From NCBI RefSeq assembly GCF_000471905.2, contig NW_006499436.1, positions 7,698,802 through 7,762,801 of the forward strand: a DNA stretch of 64,000 nucleotides, read 5' to 3'. Below, piece by piece: positions 48,721 to 60,092 of the stretch. A program made the translations under genes and the position numbers. The stretch's first letter is position 1, and every line of letters begins with the position of its first letter. Under the pieces are notes generated by a model. That model searched no databases and was not told the origin of the DNA. It saw only the letters and a list, made by a program, of their open reading frames with translations. The DNA comes from Amborella trichopoda. Its lineage: Eukaryota > Streptophyta > Magnoliopsida > Amborellales > Amborellaceae.

Positions 48721-49980
48721 AGTATAAGGGGTAAACCCAAAAGGATATGGTTGGAAGTAGTCCAAAATATATGGGGGCTTATAGCCTCACTGAGGATATG
48801 ACATTAATAGAGTATAATGGAGAACCATGATTCATATAGCCTACCCTAATTAATTAGAAAAATGATAAAATGATGATGATGATGATGTGGTTTTCTGTGG
48901 CTCCTTCTGGGAATTGTGTGATATTTATCCATTTTTAAAATTTATATTTTTGTAGGCTTAAAACTTATAGTCATCATGAAAATAAAGATGTAAAATATAC
49001 TTTTTTATGTCTATCTACTTTTAAACTTTGATTTAGTGCTTGCTTTGATTGAGGCTTTGATTGAGAGAAATTAATTGAGAAGGATGGTTGCGCATTATTT
49101 ACTTGGATTTTGTTATGGTCTGATTGAGGGAAATTAATTGAGAAGTATGGTCGTGCTTTATTTACTTGGATTTGATATGGACGAGAAATGCTTGGGGCTC
49201 TTTAGAGAAACAGACTATTTTCTGTCACTTTAGACTTCCGCATTTTGTTGTGTATTGTTGCCTCAATCAATTATTAAAAGTTGAAATCTATTTCAATGGA
49301 ACTATTAAAAACAAAGGCTGGCTATGCATTAATACATTAAATACCTCTTTTTTTTTGAGCGTGTTGTGCGCTGAGATGTTGAGGGATCCAATCCTCTCAA
49401 TTTCAAATTTTCATTTAGGAGATCTTGTTAGCTTCTACATATATAATTTTTTAAAAGTCAATTCATTTTTTTAAAACTTATAGGGGGTTTTATTTTTGTT
49501 TTTAACCATATAATATAATATGGAAGCATTTTTTTTAATAAATTTTAATCATGTTTATTATAATATAATAATTAATAATTATACATAGATAGACAGTCAA
49601 ATCTTATATTCTATTTATTAAGTTGTTTGTAGTATAAATTATGTAATGTATTATTTTTTCTTATAATTGTACATAAGATTTTTAAATTAGATAATATTAT
49701 AAAACATTTTAGATATGTTTTTATTTGTATAGTAAAATAATGGTAAAATATAAACCAATTATTTCAGTTTTATTATATAATATCACATCTAGTTAGGTTG
49801 TAATAATTTTGGATGAGTAAAGGGCACTAATATAGGTTTGATACTGTGACGTGGTACTAATTTCATTTTATATGAGAAATGTTTTTTGGAACCTTATAAT
49901 ATGGAAGTGTTTTTTTATATTTTTAAATTACTTTGATATAATATTATAATATAATATTATAATTAATAATTATACAATCA
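48721..49980. other. AT-rich spacer
   Basis: No gene is recognised. A 49166-49474 plus frame matches nothing I know. A (GAT)n run is at 48870-48888 and a local duplication of about 70 bp at 49040-49175 is listed separately. Confidence 0.5.
49040..49175. repeat. Local direct duplication, ~70 bp
   Basis: TGATTGAG(A/G)GAAATTAATTGAG followed by A(G/A)TATGGT(T/C)G(T/C)GC and TTTACTTGGATTT occurs twice. Confidence 0.8.
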
Positions 49981-49984
49981 TCCA

Positions 49985-50215
49985 TACATGAAAACAACGT
50001 CTCAGTATTCACCTATTTTTACAAAGTGATGAATATACATAATGCACCACTCTTAATTTCTTTTAGAAACTAAAAGCACACTAATTTTAGAGATTTATAG
50101 TGATTTTTTGAAAATTTTTGGGGAAATTAATTGTCGATTTCACCGATTCTCCGATCCGATCTACCGATCCGACATGAGTATGAGTGAGGCCAATTCGAGT
50201 CTCCGATCCATTTTT
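49985..50215 (+). repeat. Dispersed repeat, copy 2 (CCGATC-type)
   Basis: Aligns with 16075-16250. The right end holds five CCGAT(C/T) words within 50 bases (50143-50210). Confidence 0.5.
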
Positions 50216-51000
50216 ATTTTTAAACCTTGAAAAAAAGTATTACCCCACGTGAAACTGTTGCCTGAAAGCCACCCACTCGGTCAGTAAACCACCCGAATGC
50301 TAGTGGTTTATTTGAAGATGCAGAGCGCCTCTTTTACTCGTGGCTTTGGTGTATTTTGTTTTTCTTTTAATATTGATTTTGAATATTCTATCGTGGAGTA
50401 TTCGGTTTGTTGTTGATTTATATACCATCCATTCTCAATGCCTTGTGCAAATCTCCTCACCCTAACCTGGAAATCAAGACCTTGGCTTCAAGAGAGATGG
50501 CGCAGCCCGGCGAAATGAATATCTCAATAAGAACACTTCACGCTTTTGGTCGTAAGGGAGTTCTCCTGTGTCAAGGAGAATATTGCCTTCTCTTTTCGGT
50601 CCATACGGGGATTCTCTCGATTAATTTTATCTCTCTCTTCTCCTTTTCTCACTAACTCTTGAGCTTTATAATGAGGTCTCAGACTCTATTTTCTGAAAGG
50701 GTAGGGACCAAAATCCTTACTGATTTATCACTTTAACAACTGTTGTTCAAAGCTCTCGGTACATATGTAGACTATTGCTCGTATTTTTTATTAGACGAAT
50801 ACGGTAGCTAGTGCTTTAGATAAGGAAGCATCGGCATCTGTAGGTGCAACAATTTGGTGCTGTTCTTTGCCAAATTTTTTTTCTCTTATATTATTACATG
50901 ATTTGGAGTAAATGCTCTATTATAGAGTTGTAAAATAACGTGTCTTTTTTTTTTTGCCTATTAATAAAAAATTCGAGTAGGGGCCTTCTCTCTTACTAAC
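50216..51000. other. Spacer with one unrecognised open frame
   Basis: A plus frame at 50407-50655 (82 codons) includes a GC-richer stretch around 50440-50520 that could be an exon relic, but I recognise no family. Otherwise nothing is evident. Confidence 0.4.
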
Positions 51001-52330
51001 TTACCCAAAAACAACCTCTTGAGAATGGGAAAGCAACATGATATCATGCGTCATGCCTATGCTCATGCGCATCAGCATCCAATGAGAAATAAAAAAAATG
51101 TGAATCAATCAAAGTAAAAAACTATGTAAAAATATATACAAAATATTTTTCACATGTATTTTATTCGCAATTTTTAAAATGACAAAAACTACCTCTAATT
51201 TAGATCCTCAAGATCCGAAATTAATCAATTTTAAATTTTAGCGATTCTTTTCTATGAGCATTTTATGAAAGTTTTTAATTTTTAATTTTTAAAAATCCAA
51301 AACTGCTACTCACGGTGACCATTCCCCATGCGCATTTACATCTAATGAGAAAAAGTATGCAAATAAATCAAATATAAAAATAAAATAAAAGATATAACAA
51401 TTTTAAGAGAAAATTCATATAAACGCTATTAATAAAATTTTTCATATATCTTTTTTAATTTATTCAGTTTAAATTTTTCCTAAATAATTTATGTTATTAC
51501 TGTCATACATGTTTTTTTTGTAATTTTTTAAGTGGACCGAACAACCCATAATTTGGATCGCAAATACCATTCAAAATTTAATACTACTTTTTTAATGGCA
51601 TTTCTGGATTTCAAAATCCATTTTTTTTTGGATTTGTAAAACCCAAAAATGCTTTTGGCATGAGAAAATTCATATGAATAAATCAAATATAAAAACTTAA
51701 ATGAAATGGATAGTAAATATGAAGAGAAAATTTGAATATATACTTTAGAGAAAATTGCTAATATATCCCTTTTAATTTCAATATTCTGCGTTGCATTCCT
51801 ATCAGTTTTGTTCATAATTTTTTAAAAAATGTTCAGATAATTTGGATGTCCTTCAAGAATTGATCATTTTGAAATTTAGTATTTTTTCTATGAGATTTTT
51901 GAATTTTCAAATCGTATTTTGATTTTAAAAATTTGAAAATGCTCCTTCCCTGAGCATGATGCCGATGCCCCATGTGCATCAGCATCCACTGAGAAAAATG
52001 AATAAATCAAATACCCAAATTTAAATAAGATGTAAAATAAATATTAAGAAAACGTATATAAATACTATAGAAAAAATTACATACATATGCCTTTTAATGT
52101 TTGTTATTTAAATTTTACGTAAACATTTTTTTGTAATTACATTAGTACCTGTTTTGTTTGCAATTTTTGAAAATGACCAAATAGCCCATAATTCAGATCT
52201 TCTAAGTTTTGCATTTTAGTATTTTTCTACAAGCATTTTTTGACATTCAAAACCCAAAAAAATTTATGATTTTCAAAATCTAAATTAGCTATTTGCCTGC
52301 TTTTGGAGAATGAAAAAATGGGGCAAATAA
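51000..52330. repeat. Tandem repeat array, ~300-330 bp unit, about four copies
   Basis: Units start around 51040, 51325, 51655 and 51955. Each has ATGC(G/C)CAT(C)AGCATCCA(A/C)TGAGAAA, then AATAAATCAAATA, an AATA-rich stretch, AGAAAAT(T)CATATAA(A/T)(C/T)GCTAT, a TTTTAATTT block, and an AAAATCCAAAA block. Units have drifted considerably. No coding sequence is seen. Confidence 0.75.
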
Positions 52331-53014
52331 AATTTTTGCTTACTTTTCCGCTTTGAATAAATTGATATTCTTATGTTTTCATCGCATATCTACGAGCATA
52401 TCTACGAACTGCAATATTGCAACATCATGTGATTATTTACGTGATCGCTTACAACATATCAACTACTGATGAAGAAGGTTTATGGACCCAATGCTGTTTC
52501 TCTTAAAGAAGGTTTTTTGAATGATATTTCAAGTGTTTTTCAATATCATATAAATTACCTTTTTGTATTGGATGTGATTTCAATTTGATTCGCTGGCCTG
52601 AAGTGTCATCATCAAGCGGCATGATCAATCCTTTTATGAGACATTTTAATAGGTTCATAGAAAGCAACAACTTGTTTGACATGCTTTCTTTGAATGCTTC
52701 CTATATTTAGACTAATAACCGTCTTCTAACCTAATCATGATTAAGATTGATAGGTTTTTGGCATCCAATAAATGTCTAAATTTTCCCGTTAGCTTATGTT
52801 AAGGTTGTGCCTAGACTATCTTCAGACTACACTCCCTTATTACTTTGTTCTAGTAACTTGTTAGGAGTTCCTAAATCTTTCATAATGGATATTGGGTGGT
52901 TAGAGGAGGTTGGGGTTGGGGACATGATCATAAACACTTCGAAAAATACTATTACTTTTGGCTCAATGGATTTATAACTTCATAAAAAGTTGCTTAATGT
53001 CAAAGCTGATTACT

Positions 53015-53537
53015 TGATGAAGCGAAAAACTGAAATTCAAAATTCAAAATACAATTTTATTATTATTAATTTTTTTTTGAGTTTAACTTTTAAATTAGGA
53101 GGTGCGCAGGGATATGTGGGCATTGAGTTTGCGCGTGAGTTGATATTTATGGATCGAGTTAGTTAGTTTAGGAATGTAAATAGGATAAGATTAAATATGG
53201 TTAGTTTAGGAGTATAAATAGGATGGTTAAACGTGGGTGGTTTATCTTTTCAACAATGGTAAGTTAAGGGCGACAAAATAGGAAAGTCAATTGTTTATCT
53301 TTTTTTATTTTTTTTTAATCTATTTAAAGAGATGTTTCCCTTCATTGTAAAAGTAGTGAATGAGTTAATAAAATTTACTCTCGTGAAGAGATTATTTTTA
53401 AGTAGTGAATGAGTTAATCAAATTTACTCTCATGAAGAGATTATTTTTGGGGTAGATTCTCTTGCAAACCTTGAGAGAGGGTACATTCTCTCAACAATTT
53501 CTTTTCATTTTTTTGGTGTTATTTTCTCTTTGCATCA
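53015..53537 (+). repeat. 5' LTR of the element inside the LINE
   Basis: 523 bp; carries a duplicated AGTAGTGAATGAGTTAAT phrase (about 53350 and 53402). Confidence 0.82.
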
Positions 53538-54274
53538 ATTGATATCAGAGCATCAATTTGTATCAAGTGGTATCAGAGCTGCATCAATTGGTATCAAAGC
53601 AAGTTAGGTCCAGAGTTTACAATGCCACCAAAAGCGAATCAAGCTAATCTTGCTCCGACTATGGATGATCGTTGGGGAGAAATTTTGACTAAAGCCCTAA
53701 AGGATTTTCGAACTGAAGTACGTGAGATAAATCAAGAGATGAATCAGAGGATACAACGCTTAGAGGATTTTCGAACTGAAGTGAGATGAATCGGGAGATG
53801 AATTAGAGGATGCAACGGTTGGATCAGAGGTTGCAGAGATTGGAGAACAATCTTCATCGTGAAGAAGGTGCTTGTAGCCACATTCATCTTGCACTAGTAA
53901 TTCCACAACAAACAGAGAATGTTGAAGCATAATGAAGAAATTTACAGGACAAATCCACGTCTTATAGAGCAACCACGAGATTTTGATATTAAAATCGATA
54001 TTCCAAAATTTCACGGTCAAAAGTGTCCATCGATTAGATATGGTGCTTCTTTGAAGTTGGATCCATTCCTATTTAGGAGTAATCAACCCAAGCTCGTAGT
54101 CGACAATTACTCTTGGAACACATTTGCAGGCAGAGAGTCTTATATTAGTCTTAAAGAAACTGAAGGAAAAATATCGAGGCTCATGGTGGGACTTCGTCAC
54201 CAACTTTTGAGAAGGCTCTTAAAAGATTTGAGTTCGATAAGCTTGAGGTCGAGCTTCTCCCAACCCCGGGAGAA

Positions 54275-54839
54275 TGATGCAGCGGAAAAAGGAAATTCAA
54301 AATTCAAAATTCAAAATTCAAAATTCAAAATTCAAAATTCAAATTATAATTTTATTATTATTAATTTTTTTTTGAGTTTATCTTTTAAATTAGGAGGTGA
54401 GCAGGGATAGGTAGGTAGTGAGTTTGTGTGTGAGTTGATATTTATGGATTAGGTTAGTTAGTTTAGAAATGTATATAGGATAAGGTTAAATATGGTTAGT
54501 TTAGGAGTATAAATAGGGTAAGGTTAAAACGTGGGGGTTTATCTTTTCAATAATGGGTAAAACGTGGGTGGCACGTGAATTTTAAAAGAGAGAAGATAGA
54601 TATGAGAGAAAATAGGTTAAATGAGATAAAATAAGAAAGTCAGTTGATTATCTTTTTTTCTTTTTTAGTCTATTTAAAGGGACGTTTCCCTTCATTGTAA
54701 AAGTAGTGAATGAGTTAATAAAATTTATTCTCGTGAAGAGATTATTTTTGGGGTGGATTCCCTTACAGACCTTGAGAGAGTGTATATTCTCTCAACCTTT
54801 TTGTTTTTATTTTTCTGATGTTATTTTCTCACTGCATCA
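54275..54839 (+). repeat. 3' LTR of the element inside the LINE
   Basis: 565 bp; carries an expanded (AAATTCA)n microsatellite near its start and lacks the duplicated phrase of the 5' LTR. Confidence 0.82.
54295..54342. repeat. (AAATTCA)n microsatellite
   Basis: About six to seven copies of a 7-base unit; the matching site in the 5' LTR has about two. Confidence 0.93.
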
Positions 54840-56167
54840 TTACATGGAAAAAAGAGAATCGTTATCAGTTAAGTGCCAAAATTGATAGTGCTTTATCAGA
54901 TATTCATATTATTGATCAAGCTATTCAGGATGAAGGGGTTATCATAGAGGACATTATTGTTGCTAGGAATGATAAGGTCAGTATTCCGAATGATTGTTGT
55001 AGGTTTGAAGAAGTATATTGGCAGCAAAGATCAAGGGTCAAATGACTGAAAAAAGGTGATTTGAACACTACGTTCTTTCATGCCATTGCTAGTACCCGCA
55101 AAAAATAGAATGATATTTTTGGATTAGCGATCCTAGGGGTTGAGGGAGATGATATTTTGGATCATGCCCATGCTTTTAAGTTAGAGGAGGCTGTTACATT
55201 GGAAGAACATAAGAAGGTCTTTGCTTTGGCTAGGGATAAAGCACCGCCACCAGACGGTTTCCTGATTTGTTTCTTCCATTGATTATGCTGTATGCTATCC
55301 AAAAACTTTTTAGAAATGGTTAAGCATTTATGGTAAATAGAGAACTTTTTAATACATTGCTCTGATCCTTCAGAAGTCTGTTATTTCGGAACTGTCAGAT
55401 ATTAGGCCTATAAGTTTTTTAACTAGCTTATACAAGATTGTGGCAAAAGTATTGGCGAAAAGGCTTAAAAAGGTATTGAATTGTATTATTTCTGGCCCTC
55501 AAGCGGCTTTTATTTAAAATCGCTTAATCACTGATAGTGTATTGGTGGCCCAGGAATGTATTCACATTAGGATTGAAAGTAGAGCGCCAAACTTGGTATT
55601 AAAATTGGATATGAAAAAAGCTTATGATACAGTAGAATGAAGTATTCTTCTAGAGGTGATGAATAGAACGGGATTTGGCTCAAAATGGAGGAGTTGGATT
55701 TATAGTTGTCTATCCTCAGCCCATTTCACCGTGTTGATTAATGGATGTCCTAAAGTGTTTTTTAAAGTCTCAAGGGGACTTCGAAAAGTTGATCCATTAT
55801 CACCTTTTTTTGTTTACTTTGTATGCCGAATGTTTTAGTCTCATGATTTCTAATGTAGTGAATAGAGGGAACTTCTTTGGATTTAAGGTTGCCAAGGAGG
55901 GACCAATTGTTTCACATTTACAATATGTGGATGATACACTAATTTTTGAGGCAAATGATGAGCATATTAAGAGCATTGGTAGGTTTCTAAATTGTCGTGC
56001 AGTGGCTATGGGTTTGAAGGTAAATTTTGCTAAGACTTCTATGATAGGTGTTAATTGTGATGCAAGCTTGGTTAAAGTTTTGTCTGACACTCTTCGATGT
56101 AGAGTAGCTGTCTTTCCCATAACTTATTTGGGTCTACCACTTTCGAATGTTCGATTGACGGTTTCAG

Positions 56168-56213
56168 TTTGGAATGGGGTGTCTAAGTTTGCGAGATTGG
56201 AATGGGGTGTTTA
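56168..56213 (+). repeat. 23-base direct repeat at a LINE deletion junction
   Basis: TTGGAATGGGGTGT(C/T)TAAGTTT occurs twice, 30 bases apart, exactly where the LINE jumps from reverse transcriptase to RNase H sequence. Confidence 0.85.
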
Positions 56214-56399
56214 AGTTTTCTTTTGCAGGATCGATTGGTTTGGCAACATCTAACTTTGCTGAATTCACTGCTCTTCTTCATGGTCTTAAACTATTTAGAT
56301 CAAGGCATTTGGGGTCTATTTGTGATAATTTGCTCGTATATGTAGGGCACTTCATTGCAGTTGAAGGCATAGTTTTCTCAGTAAGGGGAGCTTTTTAGT

Positions 56400-57330
56400 G
56401 TTAGGAGATCTAATTTCGCCAGTCACTAAAGATATGGTCTTGGTCGTTGCGATGTCAGACACAGAAGCTAAGAGCTCACCAGGCTTAAGTCTTCCCTCCT
56501 TAATAAGATTCTTAATAATATCCTTCAGTGGGAAGCAATCTTTAACCACATACCCAACCATTTGATGGTACAAACAATAGTCAAACCAATTTGTTTGCCC
56601 AACTTGATCAAGATATCTTGGCAGAGGTAACTTGATTGTTCTAGATGCCAATAAATTTTGCAATGTTTCAAGAATGTCTTCCCTATCAAAAGAATATTTC
56701 TTTTTAAGGTGCTCTTAGAAAGCTCGTTGTCCTCCTCTTGGTCCTCCTTGTTCTCAACCTGAGGCCCGTGGATTGCCATAATCTTTTAGAGGAGGGTAGT
56801 TCCTCCCTCTCCGACTTCGACGACTACCGTGGTAGCTATAGAGGTCTTGGTCTGATTACTTTTGAATTTCCCCTTATCAGGATCTCTTTTGATGGTTATT
56901 AGTTTGGGACCAAGCCCAAATCCTCCTACCAGACTCTCAAGATTTATGGCATTGGAGACCAAGTCACTAAAAGTTTGAGGATTAGAAGCTTGAATATGGA
57001 GTGTGATTTCTGGTCTCATATTCTTGATACACATGTGTACCTCTTATTAGTCAGTCAAAGGAGTGGCCTGACCTACATTGAAGTTTCGCTAGCGGGCAAT
57101 ATACTGCTACACTGGCTTGCAATCTTTTTGCTTGTAATTATGTATTTTGTTTCTACATGCAACACATGTAATCCCAGTAGTGTAAGGACTAAGTAAAACA
57201 ATGGTTCATCTCCACCGTCCATGGATGAGGACTGTCGTTGGATGGTTGATCTTGGCACATGTAGCATTCCATATATTTGAGTAACAATATGATGTAAAAT
57301 CCAAGACCCTAGGAGACCCGTCACAATCTC
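56400..57330 (-). mobile_element. Ty3/gypsy gag fragment, fossil
   Basis: Minus-strand frames show plant gypsy gag signatures: a segment with MRPEITLHIQASNPQTFSDL and SNAINLE near 56900-57034, and a C-terminal CLYHQMVGYVVKDCFPLKDI segment near 56560-56600, where HxxGH...DC(F)xLK is the usual finger-like ending. No LTR or pol was found next to it. Broken and truncated; it abuts the end of the LINE. Confidence 0.72.
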
Positions 57331-58093
57331 TTATTCTCAATATTTTTGTTCTATTTCCTGTTTGTCCCCATTGTAAAATGTGCGGTTTGTATAAGGCTGA
57401 GGCCCTAATCCATGAAAGTAAGGCGCGCCTTCAAATAGTACCGAGAGATGTCATTTTACTACTAAGAATCTTTATGATGGCAAAAAAAAATATCTTCATC
57501 GCTAATTATAAAATTTAAAGCTTCAAAAAAGTGTAGATCAAGCAGATCTATGAACATTTGAAAATCTTGAAATAACAGTATAGATAATGCTTTACAAGAC
57601 GCATTATTTCTAGGATTTGAAGTCTATTTTTTTTATACGTTCATGTATCTCTTCATCGAGATGATCGGATTTGAGGGTTTTTTTGCATCAAAACAATGAT
57701 GTGCGCCTTAGTTTGATTGTTTAGGGCTTCAACTTTATATAAACATTTTCCTTATAAAATTATCACAAATGTCTGTCTGAATTTTCTCTTTTGTCCCTCT
57801 TTACCAGTATCACGCCATGAAATCTCTCTTGAACACATCTACTTTCATTTATTTTACACAATGACTTTTTTTTTCCTTGTTTCAGCTTTATACAATCACT
57901 TTTAGTCATTGTACAAAATTTCTTGTTTCTTGTTTATGTAACCATTCATGTTGTTTACAAGAATTAGGATATTTAATTGTTTAAGAAGAGAGAAAAGAAT
58001 GGAAACTTTGCTGCATGTTGGAGCAAGGGTAATAAAAATTTGATTTGTGGGAAACTTCAAAATGTAAGAGAGATTATATTCGCCTCACTGATA
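57331..58093. other. AT-rich spacer
   Basis: No gene or clear repeat recognised. A plus frame at 57717-57905 is not supported by any family. Confidence 0.5.
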
Positions 58094-58578
58094 AGGGAAA
58101 GTTTTCTATACTTCTCTTACTGTATATAAATCATATATTTTTCCTCCATCCAGTCGTTCAATGTAGATCAAGTGAGTCACTGACCATTTAATCTAGATCC
58201 AATATTTTAGAGTATTTTATTTTTTATTTTTTCTACAAATTATATGAATATAAAATTTGGTACATGACATCATCTCAATGGGGCACAGTTAAAATAATAT
58301 TTTAGATAAAATAAAATGATAAAAATTCTCCTGAAACTTTCAGGGATATTTTGGCTATTTTTATTTTTCTAAAAATATTTTTTATAGTTGCAAGTTCAAG
58401 AGAGGAATGGACACCCAAAATATATTGTCAATTTGTTTTGTAGAAAAAATATAAATAAGATAGTGTAGAGGAGTGCCATTGTGATTGGGTTCATCTTAGT
58501 CATCCATTCAGATCGAATGGCTAGATAGGAGAAGTATATAACTTACATATAGTAGGGGAAGTATAGAAAGCTTTCCCT
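58094..58578. mobile_element. MITE with ~75 bp terminal inverted repeats
   Basis: The left end AGGGAAAGTTTTCTATACTT ... matches the reverse complement of the right end (AGGGAAAGCTTTCTATACTT ...) for about 75 bases, including TATAT(A)..TT(C)(T)CCT and a GTTCAATGTAGATC / CATTCGATCTGAAT block. Length is about 485 bp and there is no coding. Flanks TAA|GGG and CCC|TAC would fit a 3-base TWA-type duplication with one change and a GGG terminus, suggesting a PIF/Harbinger (Tourist-like) origin, but this is not certain. Confidence 0.78.
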
Positions 58579-59238
58579 ACTTATAGCAGTTGATTTGCAT
58601 ACACGTTCTTCAAGCTAATTTGTATTCAGGATACCAAAAAATCAAACATTTTATTGTTCAAGAGCAAAGGAAAGCAAGGTCAAATAACACAAATATCACT
58701 TTTCTTTTAGGGAGAGAAACATGAGTAATAGTAGAAATAGATATAAAAACAATACCCTAAAATGATGTGCTTAGTCTTACCAATAGTGACTATTTGTTTT
58801 AGGTGTTATTTAGATTTAATAGTCCTAGTTGTTCGGTTAATAGCCAAAGATAAATCAAAATACTTAATAACACGGTGATACATTTATACAAAACTTCTAC
58901 CCCAAGCGCACGCAATGGAGTCGTAGATAGCCAAGTGAAATCCAATCCATGAAAGAATTTGATCTATGGACAACATCATTGTGGTAAAGGTTGTAGTGCC
59001 AAAGGAATCATTACCGTAGGGTATAGAGCGGGGTCATAAGCGTCTATACCGTAAAATCATTACCGTAGGGCATATCTAGTAGAATTGTAACCATAGAATA
59101 CGAACCTAATCGAAATGCATACATTTGTCTCATTGAATGGGGCTTAGCTTGCCTCCTATGGTCAATTCACTTAGGTACGTAGAAAACTTTGATCTAAACT
59201 TTGAAGATAAGAAAATGTTATCGGTGCAGTACACTTGT
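58579..59238. other. Spacer
   Basis: No gene is recognised. CATTACCGTAGGG(T/C)AT occurs twice (about 59008 and 59055), a small local duplication. Confidence 0.5.
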
Positions 59239-60092
59239 TGTTGAGTCAATGATACAAAATCACCCTCAATGGATTTTCTCCTTTTCTTGGATGGGCATTT
59301 TAATCATTGTAAAACCAACTTTAAGTTTGGAACCTTATAAACAACTATGTACAGGATTGTCTACAAAGAGACGATTCATCTTTTGTATATAGATGTCATA
59401 ATCATTTTCACTCATTAGATGTCAAATTGGATGGCTTAGGGTGAGCCACGAAGTTTGAGAAACTTCTTTTTAGAATTTTATGTTTATTCAATGGCACTCT
59501 TACAACTATCTATTTTAAGTTTTAATGGACAAAACTGATTGTGACTTCCATGTACAAAAGACAAATGGTATCTTAAAAGAGAGCTGTGAGGGAAAGCGCA
59601 CATTGAGGTTGAGATTTAGGTTTAAAGCAAGTCCCATGTTACCATTGCACCCTATTTTAGGTGGCCTCATCGGCATCTTCCATTATACATGGGGCCACAT
59701 TGATGTAGTAGAAAGAGAAATCAATATTGCTTTGCTAATTATGAGGTAACCTTTTGTATTTACCCAAACTTGTAATTCTTTTGATGGTAACAAAATAATT
59801 TATTGCCCGTTGCCTGCGGATGTAGCCTTGTTAATATGAACCACATGCATTTGTATGTTAATGGTATTCTAATTGTCGCTTATAGTGAATTATCATGATT
59901 TTGAGTGTTCCTATTATGCTTATATTGGTTTCATACCATTTTTCCTAAATTTATTGCATCAAATATAGTTCTTGGTCGTTTAGGTCTATTGATATTAATT
60001 TACCAATGATATGAGAGATGGCATCAAAGGTACTAAATTCACTATAGGTTCACCACAATAATAGGCAATTGAGCAAGTCTCAGTTCCTAAGA
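59239..60092 (+). repeat. 5' LTR of family A copia
   Basis: Begins TGTTGAGTC and shares CAATGGATTTTCTCCTTTT and ATATAGTTCTT with the 3' LTR. About 200 bp longer than the 3' copy, so one of them has an internal insertion or deletion. The right border is approximate. Confidence 0.7.

Larger units (their letters stand above)
53015..54839 (+). mobile_element. 1.8 kb LTR element with gag remnant, inserted in the LINE; fossil
   Basis: Direct repeats 53015-53537 and 54275-54839 begin TGATG(A/C)AGCG and end TGCATCA. The first is followed by repeated primer-binding-like sites (TGATATCAGAG at 53541; TGGTATCAGAGC at 53570; TGGTATCAAAGC at 53592). A short gag-like start, MPPKANQANLAPTMDDRWGE, follows at 53622, with an IDIPKFHGQ phrase (53996-54020) typical of gypsy gag. 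A purine tract (CCGGGAGAA) precedes the second LTR. TTACT / TTACA flanks form a target-site duplication inside the LINE. No pol is present, so it is a non-autonomous deletion derivative, probably gypsy-related. Confidence 0.82.
52465..56395 (+). mobile_element. L1-type LINE (endonuclease, reverse transcriptase, RNase H), split and decayed
   Basis: The plus strand reads as a plant L1 ORF2. An endonuclease segment lies at 52465-53014 (VYGPN; a DFN-like CDFNLIRWPE; SSDYTP). After an inserted LTR element (53015-54839) the linker region follows (WQQRSRVK, KKGDLNTTFFHAIAS at 55020-55090). The reverse transcriptase runs 55200-56150 with KAPPPDGF, LKLDMKKAYDTVE, SRGLRKVDPLSPF and LQYVDDTLIF (usual FADDT/YADDT). 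An RNase H tail is at 56205-56390 (SNFAEFTALLHGLKLF). Multiple stops and frame changes break it, for example TAG/TGA codons in the linker and around 55510-55640. Between RT and RNase H several hundred bases normally present are missing; the junction carries a 23-base direct repeat (56168-56213). No poly(A) tail is seen. Confidence 0.88.

Noticed and set aside
54295-54342. Regular short repeats considered as CRISPR-like
   Set aside because: A 7-base microsatellite without spacers; the genome is a plant.
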